Assembly: GCF_016595505.1 (NCBI RefSeq)
Contig: NZ_JAENIL010000009.1
Span: 1 to 64,000, forward strand
Reading direction: 5' to 3'
Source: Pelagicoccus mobilis
Lineage (GTDB): Bacteria; Verrucomicrobiota; Verrucomicrobiia; Opitutales; Opitutaceae
Length of the DNA stretch: 64,000 nt
The position numbers were made by a program, and so were the translations under genes. The notes beneath the pieces were generated by a model. The model was not told the origin of the DNA. It searched no databases and saw only the letters and a list, made by a program, of their open reading frames with translations. Position 1 is the stretch's first letter. Each line of letters opens with the position of its first letter. This document shows, in pieces, positions 1 through 8,573 of the stretch.

Positions 1-80
1 CAAAAGACGCAACACTTTGGAGCGATGGGACAGACTCGTCACCCAGATGGAGAACTTAAGTTGACGCCAATGTGCATTGC

Positions 81-101
81 GGCTGACTGGGCCAGTCAGC
101 C
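81..101. repeat. 21-bp near-perfect palindrome
   Basis: Arms GGCTGACTGG and CCAGTCAGCC are separated by a single G. It lies about 30 nt beyond the stop of the leftmost sulfatase (minus strand). As RNA it would give an 8-bp stem with a 5-nt loop but has no U tract, so it could be a weak terminator, a processing hairpin or a protein-binding dyad. Nothing else is recognisable in positions 1-128. Confidence 0.45.
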
Positions 102-128
102 CTACCGAGAGCCCCTTTTAGTCTCGTC

Positions 129-1706
129 CTAATCGGCTTTTACCTTGCTCCCCCACCAAGAGGTTTCCGGCTCATAGTCAGGGTGAAGAATTGCCGCGGC
201 TTCCTTCTCTCGTTTCGGTAGCTCTACCTCGACCTTTCTCACTTGGCTCTTGGCAAAGGCTTCTTTGTCGAAGTTCGGATTTTCAGTCGGGAACTGCGCA
301 TCAACATCTAGCAACCATTTGTCCAACAGCTCGCGGAGCTCGCGAACCTTATCGGGATAACGCTGAGCTAGATCTCGCGATTCCATCGGATCATCGGCCA
401 AATAAAACAGCTCGTCCGGATCGCCTTCATGATAATGGATCAGCTTCCAGTCCTTGAATTGAACAACGGAACTCGGATCTCCCCCTTGATTTCCGTAGTG
501 CGGATAATGCCAAAACAGCGAACGTTCCGGAAACGACTCTCCACGCAACACGGGGGCGATGCTTTCACCATCGACGTGCTCCTCGAAGCGAGCGGGCAAT
601 CCTGCTAATTCTAGGAGGGTTGGGTAAACATCAGTCCCAATCACCGGTGTATCCAGATTTATCATCGGCTCAATGTTACCCGGCCAGGAAACGATAAACG
701 GAACACGAAGCCCGCCTTCCCACTGGTAGCCCTTGCCTCCCCGGAGCGGAAGATTGGAAGTCGCCCAATTATCACCTGAAGACACACCTCCATGATCGGA
801 GGTGAAGAGCACGATGGTATTCTCGGTCTGGCCCGCTTCTTCGATCGCATCGAGGACACGTCCTACCGCTGTATCCATCGCTTCAACAAGGCCGCCGTAA
901 ATCGGGTTGTCCTGCACAACTCGAATGGGGCGACGCCGTTCGATCTCCAATCGGCTTGTGGGTTGAGGCTGCGCCTCCGCCTTCTTCCGGTACTTTTCCC
1001 AAAGCGCCTCAGTTGTCTGTAGTGGAGCATGAACCGCGTAGAAACAGAGTGTCGCAAAAAAAGGTTCGTCTCCATTGCTCCGTATAAAATCTGCCGTTTC
1101 ATCCGCGAGTCGCAGAGGCAAGTACTCACCCGGATCCTTATCTTCCATTCGCGGATTATTGTGCGGGGAGAAAAAGCCTCCCGGAGGGGATCCTTTATTG
1201 AATCCGCCTACGTTTATGTCGTAGCCGTGATGCTCAGGCCAATCCGACGGATCTTTTCCCAGATGCCATTTGCCAGCAAAAAAAGTCGTGTATCCACCTT
1301 CTTGGAACGCTTCTGCAATTGTGGTACGTTCGTGATCGAGTCGCTCTATGTACTCCGCAGGAAGCAGCTTCGTATTTCGTTTCCAATCCGTACCCGCCTT
1401 TGCACCAAACCAATCGGTTGTATTCATACGAGCTGGATACTGCCCAGTCATCAGACTCGCCCTCGAGGGACTGCATACCTGGCAACTCGCGTAGCCATTT
1501 AGGAAACGCACTCCACCAGCTGCGAGTTCATCTATATTCGGCGTCTCGTAGAAGGAACTGCCCTGGACCGAGAGATCCTTCCAGCCAAGGTCGTCCACCA
1601 CGATGAGGAGAACATTTGGTTTCTTCTCATCTACTACCGTCTCAGCTGACACGAGTTGTGCCATCAACGAAAACACCAACAAAACTAACGACATCGAATT
1701 CTTCAT
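129..1706 (-). CDS. Secreted S1-type sulfatase
   Basis: A formylglycine-dependent sulfatase that should hydrolyse a sulfate ester on an oligosaccharide in the periplasm or outside the cell. Residues 1-21 are a Sec signal peptide ending LVSA. The metal-binding DD pair lies at residues 38-39, and the formylglycine motif C78-S-P-S-R82 is followed by LMTGQ. The 525 residues match ordinary arylsulfatase A-like enzymes. It is the last gene of a minus-strand run with the BNR_4 protein, GH78 and carbohydrate-binding protein; only about 30 nt separate it from the BNR_4 gene. The Cys-type motif needs an anSME or FGE maturase, absent here. The N-terminal core resembles the sulfatase at 36.2-37.6 kb (DLGW-DLSVQGS pattern). 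Substrate position is unknown. Confidence 0.95.
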   Translation of the reverse strand: MKNSMSLVLLVFSLMAQLVSAETVVDEKKPNVLLIVVDDLGWKDLSVQGSSFYETPNIDELAAGGVRFLNGYASCQVCSPSRASLMTGQYPARMNTTDWFGAKAGTDWKRNTKLLPAEYIERLDHERTTIAEAFQEGGYTTFFAGKWHLGKDPSDWPEHHGYDINVGGFNKGSPPGGFFSPHNNPRMEDKDPGEYLPLRLADETADFIRSNGDEPFFATLCFYAVHAPLQTTEALWEKYRKKAEAQPQPTSRLEIERRRPIRVVQDNPIYGGLVEAMDTAVGRVLDAIEEAGQTENTIVLFTSDHGGVSSGDNWATSNLPLRGGKGYQWEGGLRVPFIVSWPGNIEPMINLDTPVIGTDVYPTLLELAGLPARFEEHVDGESIAPVLRGESFPERSLFWHYPHYGNQGGDPSSVVQFKDWKLIHYHEGDPDELFYLADDPMESRDLAQRYPDKVRELRELLDKWLLDVDAQFPTENPNFDKEAFAKSQVRKVEVELPKREKEAAAILHPDYEPETSWWGSKVKAD

Positions 1707-1735
1707 ATCAAAAACGAATAAAGGTGAAGCGACTC

Positions 1736-3178
1736 CTAGAGTCCGAGATCATAGATCAAGAGATGGATTGGCTGAGCACTTCCCTCACCGTTCTCCATGA
1801 GGAAATAGTAGAGTTTTCCGTCCCGGATTATAGCATTTCCATGCTTGAACAACGGCCCTTCAGCCGCTTGGTAAATGACCTTCCAGTCGTTCGTTCCCCC
1901 TTGAGCAGCGGAAACATACGGGTATCCATTTTCCAACCCTATGAGGTAAACCGTACTGCCCACTGAATACAACTGCCCGCCCGGAACTTCGGTGGACACC
2001 TTAAACTCTTTCTCACCCGCTTTTTTGTACGCGTGGACATCTATCGACTTACCGTTGTGACGAGCGTCGTTGATGAAGTGAATCGAGTCATCTTCGGTTA
2101 CCGTCCAGTCCGTACCCTGCGTGAGATAGAGCGAATTCGGCTCTGCATCCGGATAAAGATCCCCCGGTTCATAGAACTTTAGAGGTGTAGGATCGATGAT
2201 CGGCAACGCCACGGGTTCACCCTTATGCGTAAACCACTCACCTCGCCCTTCCGGGTCGTTCGAGTAAGCGTAGTGGAACCCATTGTTGTACTTATACTTG
2301 TCGGTTTCGATCGCTAGACGCGTCTCGAAGCCGGCTCGCAGTTTTCCATTCTCGAACTTCAAATCGCCATAGAGCCCCCAGTCATGCGGGTGCCCATGCT
2401 CGCTTGCCGAGAGGATGTTAAAATCCCAGAAATCGCTCCAAGACTCTCCATCATATTTCGCCAGCATGTATTTACCGTTGTTGTGGCCACCACGACGAAT
2501 TCGGACAAAAAGCTCATCTTTCTCATTTATATGAAAATATGGATACGTGAGATGCGTATAGTCTTCCCCTTTCTTTAGGTACAGTCGCTTCGGTCCAAAC
2601 AGTTGCTTGGAAAACTGCTCATCCGATGCGACAGCAGCACCCTTCTCCGAAATTTGATAGCGGAAATAGTCGTTACTCAATGTCCCATTGAGCGGCTTCG
2701 TCGGCCCATAGGCATGCATATCATAGAGCAGGTGAATCGTATCGTCGATCGGACAGATTCCCACTGCGATCGTATTATGCGATTCGCCGATGTGCGGGTT
2801 GTTCACAAATCCCGTATGTCGATGATCGAACTCTACCGTGACGAGCGAACCTGTCTTCATGTTGTATCGCGATAGCATTACGTTTCTTACCGCCTCCGGA
2901 CCTTTGTACCAGGTCATGAACACATAGTCCCCGTAAACCTCGATACAATCGCCATGCGGGGTGATCCTCGGTCCATAAGCGTAGTCGTACTTCGGACTAT
3001 CTGGATAGTCGAAACCATCCTTCGGCTTCACCTTCTGCCCATCGAAATAGAGCCCTAAATCGGAGATTTTTACGGAGTCAATCAATTCGACCTTGCCAAC
3101 ATTGCAGGAACACAAAGCCGCACAAACGAGCGTCGTAGTAATGGTTTTAAGGAGTAAACGAGTCATAGGGTAATTCAT
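1736..3178 (-). CDS. BNR_4-family beta-propeller lipoprotein, candidate polysaccharide lyase
   Basis: Seven-bladed propeller-type protein of the BNR_4 group, which includes proteins resembling PL24/PL25 ulvan lyases. A hydrophobic leader ends in a lipobox-like L-C-S-C just before NVGK, so surface or periplasmic lipoprotein attachment is likely. An upstream ATG at 3193 is possible, but the ATG at 3178 gives a better leader. Counting from 3193, S138-H139-N140 and H160 form the SHN...D-H pair, 21 residues apart; a near-equal spacing is seen in the second BNR_4 protein of this window. A degenerate Asp-box (SNDPEGRGEW) follows. It lies between a GH78 gene and a sulfatase gene, which fits endo-cleavage of a sulfated rhamnose glycan. 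Activity is inferred; a non-catalytic or sialidase-like role is possible. Confidence 0.82.
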   Translation of the reverse strand: MNYPMTRLLLKTITTTLVCAALCSCNVGKVELIDSVKISDLGLYFDGQKVKPKDGFDYPDSPKYDYAYGPRITPHGDCIEVYGDYVFMTWYKGPEAVRNVMLSRYNMKTGSLVTVEFDHRHTGFVNNPHIGESHNTIAVGICPIDDTIHLLYDMHAYGPTKPLNGTLSNDYFRYQISEKGAAVASDEQFSKQLFGPKRLYLKKGEDYTHLTYPYFHINEKDELFVRIRRGGHNNGKYMLAKYDGESWSDFWDFNILSASEHGHPHDWGLYGDLKFENGKLRAGFETRLAIETDKYKYNNGFHYAYSNDPEGRGEWFTHKGEPVALPIIDPTPLKFYEPGDLYPDAEPNSLYLTQGTDWTVTEDDSIHFINDARHNGKSIDVHAYKKAGEKEFKVSTEVPGGQLYSVGSTVYLIGLENGYPYVSAAQGGTNDWKVIYQAAEGPLFKHGNAIIRDGKLYYFLMENGEGSAQPIHLLIYDLGL

Positions 3179-3302
3179 TCTAAAAGCGACCAATCGAGCT
3201 TAGGACTAAAGAAACGGAAAGCAGCTGAGTCTGGTTCGATACATATGTAGACGACGGGACCGCTTAAGACACGCCCTAATGCACACCGATAGAGAGCCCC
3301 TC

Positions 3303-6158
3303 TTAGATCGACTCCTTTCCGACAAGAAACGAGTATCGGCCAGATCCTAAAGTAACTTTCAGGCTATCTCGTCTCGCATCAAGCGCGGGTTCTACGCTAA
3401 GTACTCCATCAACCTGAGAGAGCGGCATGCCAGATTCAGTGACCTTTCGCAGATCGGCAACTGGTAGGTAAACTACTCCCGTTGAGTTGATAGGAACCTC
3501 TATTTCCCATGCCAGACCGCCTCTGGTTCGTTTCCAGTCGCTCTTGATAATTCCATAAGGTGTTTCCTTGGAAACACGGGCCCACTCCAACTCCCTTGTC
3601 AGTCGCGGACGTAGTTCAAAGGTTTTGTATCCCGCACCTTCGTACAAAGGACGTATGCCTCCAACTCCCTCGTAGAAAAATGCTGCGAAGCCGCCTTGCA
3701 TGGGGTGATTCATCGAGTTCCTATACCGAGGCTCCTCGTCCCAATTGAACTGTCGCTCCGGCCACGTAGAAAAGCCATGATCCACCAAATATCCCGGGCC
3801 GGGAAAGCTCCGGTCGACGAGCATGCGAGCAACCAACGCTTCATGCCCATAGTCCGACAACACCGTGTAGATATGCCGCAGTCCGTGAATCCCTACAGTG
3901 TAGTGTCCTTGGTGCTCTACCTCTATATCGTGAACGAGTCCACGAACCACCGCGTCGATTCTTTCTTCTGGAACCATGCCAAACTTGAGAGCCATCACGG
4001 TGGCAGTTTGACTGCCGTAGAAAAGCGAGTCCTCCGCTCCTCCTTCAACTAGGTAAGCTTCGTTGAAGGCATCCTTCACATCGGCAGCGAGCTTCGAGCA
4101 ATAATCGCCATACACTTTATCTCCAAAGACCTCGGCCATGTCGCCCGCGATTTGCAGAGTCCTGTAGAAAAAGGCCGTCCCCGAAACATGAGGGTGGCAA
4201 AGCATGTACTCAGGAGCGTGCTTGCGATCCCATAGCGGTGGGCACCAGTCGCCTAAGCCACTGGGCAAGATTTCGTTAGGGCCACGCATCGACTCAAAGT
4301 AGGCGACGAAGTTCTTGATGTTCTGGTAATGCCTAGCGAAGACATCGACGTCACCAGTGTGTAAATACAGGTCCCAATTAAGGATAACATAGGCCACCGC
4401 CCAATCGATCTCCGCAGGACGATCCGTAACACGCTTACCTGGGGCAACAAAAGTGGGAATTCCCGGGCCATGCCCAACTACCTGATCGTAGCGTGCATTC
4501 GTCTTCAGACTATCTTCGATATCGCGAAGGTACTTCCCGAGGAAGCGAGTCATGTCGTAACCATAAAAACTGATATCGGAGGTGGCGTGGGCGTCGCCTA
4601 GCCACCCACATTTCTCACGAGCTGGACAGTCCTCCGGAATCGAATGCCAGTTGGCTTCCAGGGTCCTCTGAGTGATCTCGTACTGTCTGTTCAGAGTCTC
4701 CTCAGAACACGAGAAGCTTCCAGTCGTTTCAATCTCGCTGTGGACAAGCTTCGCGGTGAAATCACTCTTCTTCGGAGGAGAGCGCAGTCCACTCACCTCC
4801 ACGTACTGAAAACCGTGATACGAGAAACGAGGACTCCAGCGCTCACGCCCCTCGCCCTTCCCTACATAGATCATTTCCTGTTTTCTGCCAGGAGCTCCAC
4901 CGGAAGTTCCAGTATTCACAGTAATTCCGTCCGGCTCCATAACCTCGCCTGCGGTGAGCGTTAGAATCTCACCCGCTTCGAGCTCTACATCAATCGCTAC
5001 CCAACCGGCTAGATTCTCCCCAAAGTCGACTACATACGTTCCATTTCCAACATCCTTTACTTCCACAGCCTCGATTTCACGCTGCACTCGAATAGGAGCG
5101 ATCAACTGCGAACGCAGCCGATCAGTTGGACACGGTTCCTCCAATACTACTGCGTCTTGCCATTCACTCTCATCGCAAGCAACCGAGGCCCATTCTGGAA
5201 TCTCTAGTCGAGCATCGTAGGTTTCCCCCCAATACACGTTATCGAAGACTATCGGGCTAACCGTTGCTTTCCAACTCGCATCCGTACCAAACACCTCGCT
5301 CGTACCATCTTCGTATTCCACAAAAAGCTTCGCTCGGGCTCGTGGTTGACCGTAATCAAAATCGTGTTTCCAAGCAACATTCTGTCCGAAGAACCCACTA
5401 CCAAGCCAAAGTCCCAAGGCATTTCGCCCTTTTCGGAGAGCATCAGTGATGTCGTGCGTCACATAGAGCGTATGTGTCTCGTAGTTCGTCTGCCCGGGAT
5501 CCAAGACTGCGTCTCCGACCTTTTCTCCATTCAGATAGAATTCACTGTAGCCAACTCCCGCGACATAAGCCATCGCTCGCGCGATTGGCTTGGAAAGCAC
5601 GATCTCCTTCCTAAGCAAAGGCGAAGCATAGGAGCGCATCATACCGGGGCTGTCACGAGGAGCGACAAACTCGCGCTCAGCAAGAGATGACGTTCGTGTA
5701 TCCTCGCCTAGTCCGATCCAATCGGAACCCTCCCAATCCTCAACCTCAAGCAAAGCCATAGTCCATCGAGCATGCTTTGACCAGTCGCTCTCGACACCAG
5801 ACTCATCCCAGACACGCACCTTCCAATAACACGCCTGCCGACTCACCAAGGCTTCTCCCGCATATCTGATTAAAACAGAATCGTCACTCTCGACCCGTCC
5901 ACTATCCCAGAGATCGCCTCTCTCTTCCTGAAGCAGTTCCTTACTAGATGCTACAAGTACACGGTAAGCACTCTGCCCTCGACCGCGGTCAGAATTGGAT
6001 TCAGCAACAAGCTTCCAACTCAGTTGAGGTCGCTCCACGTCAAGCTGGATTGGATTTTCGAGATGCTCACTCTTCAGATCGACGACAGCGAGCGGAGCCG
6101 AGGAAAGTAGCGAGGCAAAAACGAGGAAAATTGCTGAGATAAGAAAAAAACGATTCAT
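3303..6158 (-). CDS. Secreted GH78 alpha-L-rhamnosidase
   Basis: Inverting exo-enzyme expected to release terminal alpha-L-rhamnose outside the cytoplasm. The frame opens at 6206, but the ATG at 6158 begins a clear signal peptide (NRFFLISAIFLVF...SSAPLA), so that start is chosen (951 aa). Numbering below is from 6206. Residues ~45-150 are the Fn3-like N-terminal domain, ~200-360 the jelly-roll rhamnosidase N domain (YLNGEKVGDAVLDPG), and ~385-490 the next beta domain. The (alpha/alpha)6 catalytic domain follows, with the CPAREKCGWLGD motif at 528-538; Glu531 is the predicted general acid, replacing the commoner DERLGW wording. The length is typical. It sits between the carbohydrate-binding protein and BNR_4 genes in a probable operon. 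Confidence 0.95.
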   Translation of the reverse strand: MNRFFLISAIFLVFASLLSSAPLAVVDLKSEHLENPIQLDVERPQLSWKLVAESNSDRGRGQSAYRVLVASSKELLQEERGDLWDSGRVESDDSVLIRYAGEALVSRQACYWKVRVWDESGVESDWSKHARWTMALLEVEDWEGSDWIGLGEDTRTSSLAEREFVAPRDSPGMMRSYASPLLRKEIVLSKPIARAMAYVAGVGYSEFYLNGEKVGDAVLDPGQTNYETHTLYVTHDITDALRKGRNALGLWLGSGFFGQNVAWKHDFDYGQPRARAKLFVEYEDGTSEVFGTDASWKATVSPIVFDNVYWGETYDARLEIPEWASVACDESEWQDAVVLEEPCPTDRLRSQLIAPIRVQREIEAVEVKDVGNGTYVVDFGENLAGWVAIDVELEAGEILTLTAGEVMEPDGITVNTGTSGGAPGRKQEMIYVGKGEGRERWSPRFSYHGFQYVEVSGLRSPPKKSDFTAKLVHSEIETTGSFSCSEETLNRQYEITQRTLEANWHSIPEDCPAREKCGWLGDAHATSDISFYGYDMTRFLGKYLRDIEDSLKTNARYDQVVGHGPGIPTFVAPGKRVTDRPAEIDWAVAYVILNWDLYLHTGDVDVFARHYQNIKNFVAYFESMRGPNEILPSGLGDWCPPLWDRKHAPEYMLCHPHVSGTAFFYRTLQIAGDMAEVFGDKVYGDYCSKLAADVKDAFNEAYLVEGGAEDSLFYGSQTATVMALKFGMVPEERIDAVVRGLVHDIEVEHQGHYTVGIHGLRHIYTVLSDYGHEALVARMLVDRSFPGPGYLVDHGFSTWPERQFNWDEEPRYRNSMNHPMQGGFAAFFYEGVGGIRPLYEGAGYKTFELRPRLTRELEWARVSKETPYGIIKSDWKRTRGGLAWEIEVPINSTGVVYLPVADLRKVTESGMPLSQVDGVLSVEPALDARRDSLKVTLGSGRYSFLVGKESI

Positions 6159-6203
6159 AGAAAAAAGTCGAAACTCAGGATCAGTAATGGCCCACCAAGA
6201 TCG

Positions 6204-6261
6204 CACGAAGAGTCCCCACTGTTTGGCCGTACTTCTTCGTGTTCATTCGTGCCCTTCGTGG
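6204..6261. repeat. Interrupted CACGAA/TTCGTG repeat
   Basis: In the 129-bp gap between the GH78 and carbohydrate-binding protein genes, CACGAAG at 6204-6210 is complementary to CTTCGTG at 6235-6241. TTCGTG recurs at about 6248 and 6255. The arrangement resembles the CGCGAATG repeat at 17.53 kb: short direct repeats on one arm facing an inverted copy. I infer a degraded dispersed intergenic repeat. Confidence 0.35.
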
Positions 6262-6286
6262 GAGAATATACTGCATTTAATCAGGC

Positions 6287-7432
6287 TCACTCAGCAACAC
6301 GTTCGATCCGAAGCTTCATAAAGAAAGCATCGTCGACTGCAGAAACCGGCATTCTCATTCTAGCAATCGAAACTCCTTCAACTCCCGATTCGACAATGTC
6401 TTGCACACCGCCAAGAGAATCGTTTTCAGCCCAAGCACCTAGATCAAGCGAGTACGCTGGCACAATCCGATAGAAGGAAACGGCTTCCTCAGAGAAAGAG
6501 TATGAGTAATCGAGATAACGCGCCCCATCCACAAAAGCCTGCTCTACTCTAATTCCTTCCGACGGACTCCTAGGATCAGTCCCCAAGACATATTCCATCC
6601 CATTGCTTAGTCCGTCACCATCCGGATCGGAATCCGCTTCAAGCGACAAATCAGCGTAGCGCTCTTCAAACGTGTCCGGGAGTCCATCCCCATCCGTATC
6701 GACTTCTACATTACGCTTAGACTCAGATAGAGCGTCCATAGGAGCTTCTGACGCCACCCGCCCCGTTACCTTGTCACCAAAATTCTGCAGTGATTGATTC
6801 CATAGGACGATACGATCTAACCCGGCACCGGCCGATCTCACCGAGATTTCAAAATAGTACGTTTTGCCTGCTTCCAGATCCCAAGCGAGCGCGACCCCCA
6901 CTCCATCCAAATTCTTGGAGTCATAGGACCATTGCCCAAGTCGGTTCATGAACACCTTGTACCAATTCGGGTCCGCATCGCGCTCATTTTCGTGGTTCAC
7001 TGTATCCAAAAGGTTTTCTTCTGAATCCAGAATTCTCGCAAACGCATCATTGTGTTCGCCGCGGTGGTCACCAGTTGTGATCCTCACCTTCCAGTTCAGC
7101 TGGTAAACTCCCGAGGTTTCCACCTTGAACGGATATCGCAATTTACCGAGCCCACCCTTTTTGAAAGTGTCCGTTTTACCCACCAGGTACCCGGAACCGC
7201 TGTATCCATCAATCGATGTCTCTAAATCCCAATGCTCCGGATCATGTGACATAGATTCCACTTCCATCACAACAACCCCGTCATTTTCCAAAAACACATC
7301 CGCTTCCTCCGGATTGAACCCCTCGTCCAGATCTGAGAAAACAGATGCATTAAGCGGTGAAGCAGCTCCAAATCCCAACGAGAGAAGGAGGACAAAACAA
7401 AAAGGTCTGAATTTGAGGTATGGGATCTTCAT
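6287..7432 (-). CDS. Secreted carbohydrate-binding protein with thrombospondin type-3 repeats
   Basis: Probable non-catalytic secreted glycan-binding protein of 381 residues. A signal peptide covers residues 1-30 (core FCFVLLLSLGFGAASPLNA). Residues ~45-215 form a beta-rich domain (MEVESM, YPFKVETSGVYQLNWKVR, FEISVRSAGAGLDRIVLW) like CBM6 or other galactose-binding-like modules. Residues 245-256 (DTDGDGLPDTFE) and 268-287 (SDPDGDGLSNGMEYVLGTDP) are calcium-binding TSP3 repeats, a common Verrucomicrobia/Planctomycetes linker. The C-terminal ~90 residues form a small beta domain I cannot name. It is first in the leftward operon with GH78, the BNR_4 protein and a sulfatase, and is divergent from the AraC gene. 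I see no catalytic motif. Confidence 0.75.
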   Translation of the reverse strand: MKIPYLKFRPFCFVLLLSLGFGAASPLNASVFSDLDEGFNPEEADVFLENDGVVVMEVESMSHDPEHWDLETSIDGYSGSGYLVGKTDTFKKGGLGKLRYPFKVETSGVYQLNWKVRITTGDHRGEHNDAFARILDSEENLLDTVNHENERDADPNWYKVFMNRLGQWSYDSKNLDGVGVALAWDLEAGKTYYFEISVRSAGAGLDRIVLWNQSLQNFGDKVTGRVASEAPMDALSESKRNVEVDTDGDGLPDTFEERYADLSLEADSDPDGDGLSNGMEYVLGTDPRSPSEGIRVEQAFVDGARYLDYSYSFSEEAVSFYRIVPAYSLDLGAWAENDSLGGVQDIVESGVEGVSIARMRMPVSAVDDAFFMKLRIERVAE

Positions 7433-7480
7433 ACGAAACGTCTCGCAAAAAAAAGGGCCCGCTTAACAACAAGCCCCTAG

Positions 7481-7493
7481 CCTAACAGTATGA
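7481..7493 (-). promoter_or_regulatory. Operator-like site, TCATACTGTTAGG on minus strand
   Basis: This sequence between the divergent carbohydrate-binding protein and AraC genes matches 11 of 13 positions of the TCCTAC-N-N-TTAGC motif found upstream of GH43, GH3 and SSS genes in the right half of the window. It overlaps a more upstream possible AraC start (7490), which favours the later start at 7619. Function is inferred. Confidence 0.3.
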
Positions 7494-7618
7494 GAGAACG
7501 ACCGCGCCGCTCTCGACCCAAGGAACTCGGAAAGGCTTGTATCAATGAGGAAAACCAAGAATTCCAAACAAAAGAAAACAGGATAGACAGAGAACCTATT
7601 GAATGTACAAATGAATCT

Positions 7619-8527
7619 ATGTCACTCGATTCCCCTAGCTTCGAAACCGATGGCCCCCTAATCGACCCAGCCGTTTGCAGAGCCGGCTACCTCCAGTTTT
7701 CCGGAAGTCGCTTTTTCAACAACCCCTGCGTCCAGAGCAGAGGTTTCTTTTGGTGCAAAAGCGGAAAAGGATCATTTGTGGTAAATGGCACTGAATACCC
7801 CCTCGAGGCACAGGATCTTTACCTGCTCCCTTGGAATAGAACCATCAAGTATCAGCCTGACAAAAACGACCCGATGTTCACCGGCCACGTGCACCTCGTA
7901 CCCTACTACCGGCAAGGAGCAAAGTGGATCCCGAACGTTCCCCATCAACGCTCAGATGAAGAATTCGACTCCCCCGATCGAGCTGACGCCAACTGGCCGG
8001 GACTCGAGGACGTCGTTCACTTCAAGATTAAGGTAGGAGACAACATTGCCCTCCTTCTCGACTACATTATTCGCAGCTATCTCCGAAACAAGGGGGCCAA
8101 CGAAACCGAGTTTCGCCAGCTAGGTAACCTCCTTGTTGGCGAACTGATGCATCTCAAAAGCGCTGAAAACGTCGAAGCTCAGAACTACCCAGAAGAGCTG
8201 CTCCGCATGGTCGCCCACGTCGAGGCACGTTACATGCGATCGATCACTGTATCCGAATTGGCTGACATGATTGGCCGCAGCCGCTCCCACGTGCTAAAGC
8301 TCTTCCGCAACCACATGGGAATTTCCGCGAAGCACTATATCATCAACCGCCAACTTAAACAGGCTTGCGAACTCCTACTTAGCACCACCCGCTCCATCGC
8401 AGAAGTTGGCCAAGCAGTTGGCATCTCCGATCCCTACCATTTCTCGAAACTCTTCCGCCGACACCTCAAAGTCTCCCCCACCGCCTTCCGGACCAGCCAC
8501 GGCCCGATACGCTTGGCGTCGGACTGA
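7619..8527 (+). CDS. AraC-family transcriptional regulator
   Basis: DNA-binding regulator, presumably sugar-responsive, likely acting on the flanking minus-strand genes. The frame is open from an ATG at 7490, but the first 43 residues are low-complexity and basic, so the ATG at 7619 is preferred (302 aa). Numbering from 7490: an AraC cupin-like ligand-binding domain spans ~75-140 (GKGSFVVNGTEYPLEAQDLYLLPW), and the double helix-turn-helix spans ~240-335 (ITVSELADMIGRSRSHVLKLFRNHMG, then SIAEVGQAVGISDPYHFSKLFRRHLKVSPTAFR). It diverges from the carbohydrate-binding protein gene and converges on the GH5 gene, with a REP hairpin just after its stop codon. The inducer is unknown; rhamnose or an oligosaccharide is a guess. 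Confidence 0.93.
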   Translation: MSLDSPSFETDGPLIDPAVCRAGYLQFSGSRFFNNPCVQSRGFFWCKSGKGSFVVNGTEYPLEAQDLYLLPWNRTIKYQPDKNDPMFTGHVHLVPYYRQGAKWIPNVPHQRSDEEFDSPDRADANWPGLEDVVHFKIKVGDNIALLLDYIIRSYLRNKGANETEFRQLGNLLVGELMHLKSAENVEAQNYPEELLRMVAHVEARYMRSITVSELADMIGRSRSHVLKLFRNHMGISAKHYIINRQLKQACELLLSTTRSIAEVGQAVGISDPYHFSKLFRRHLKVSPTAFRTSHGPIRLASD

Positions 8528-8529
8528 TA

Positions 8530-8553
8530 GGAGGGCAATGCTCCGTCATTGCC
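8530..8553 (+). repeat. REP class A, copy 1 (GGAG foot plus hairpin)
   Basis: GGAG is followed by stem GGCAATG, loop CTCCGT and stem CATTGCC (8534-8553). The loop contains CTCC, complementary to the GGAG foot, so a pseudoknot is possible. This is the layout known for REP sequences processed by RAYT transposases. It lies 2 nt beyond the AraC stop, between convergent genes. Other copies are at 32421, 43527 and 47874. Confidence 0.8.
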
Positions 8554-8573
8554 GTATTGCGACCTCCAACGAC

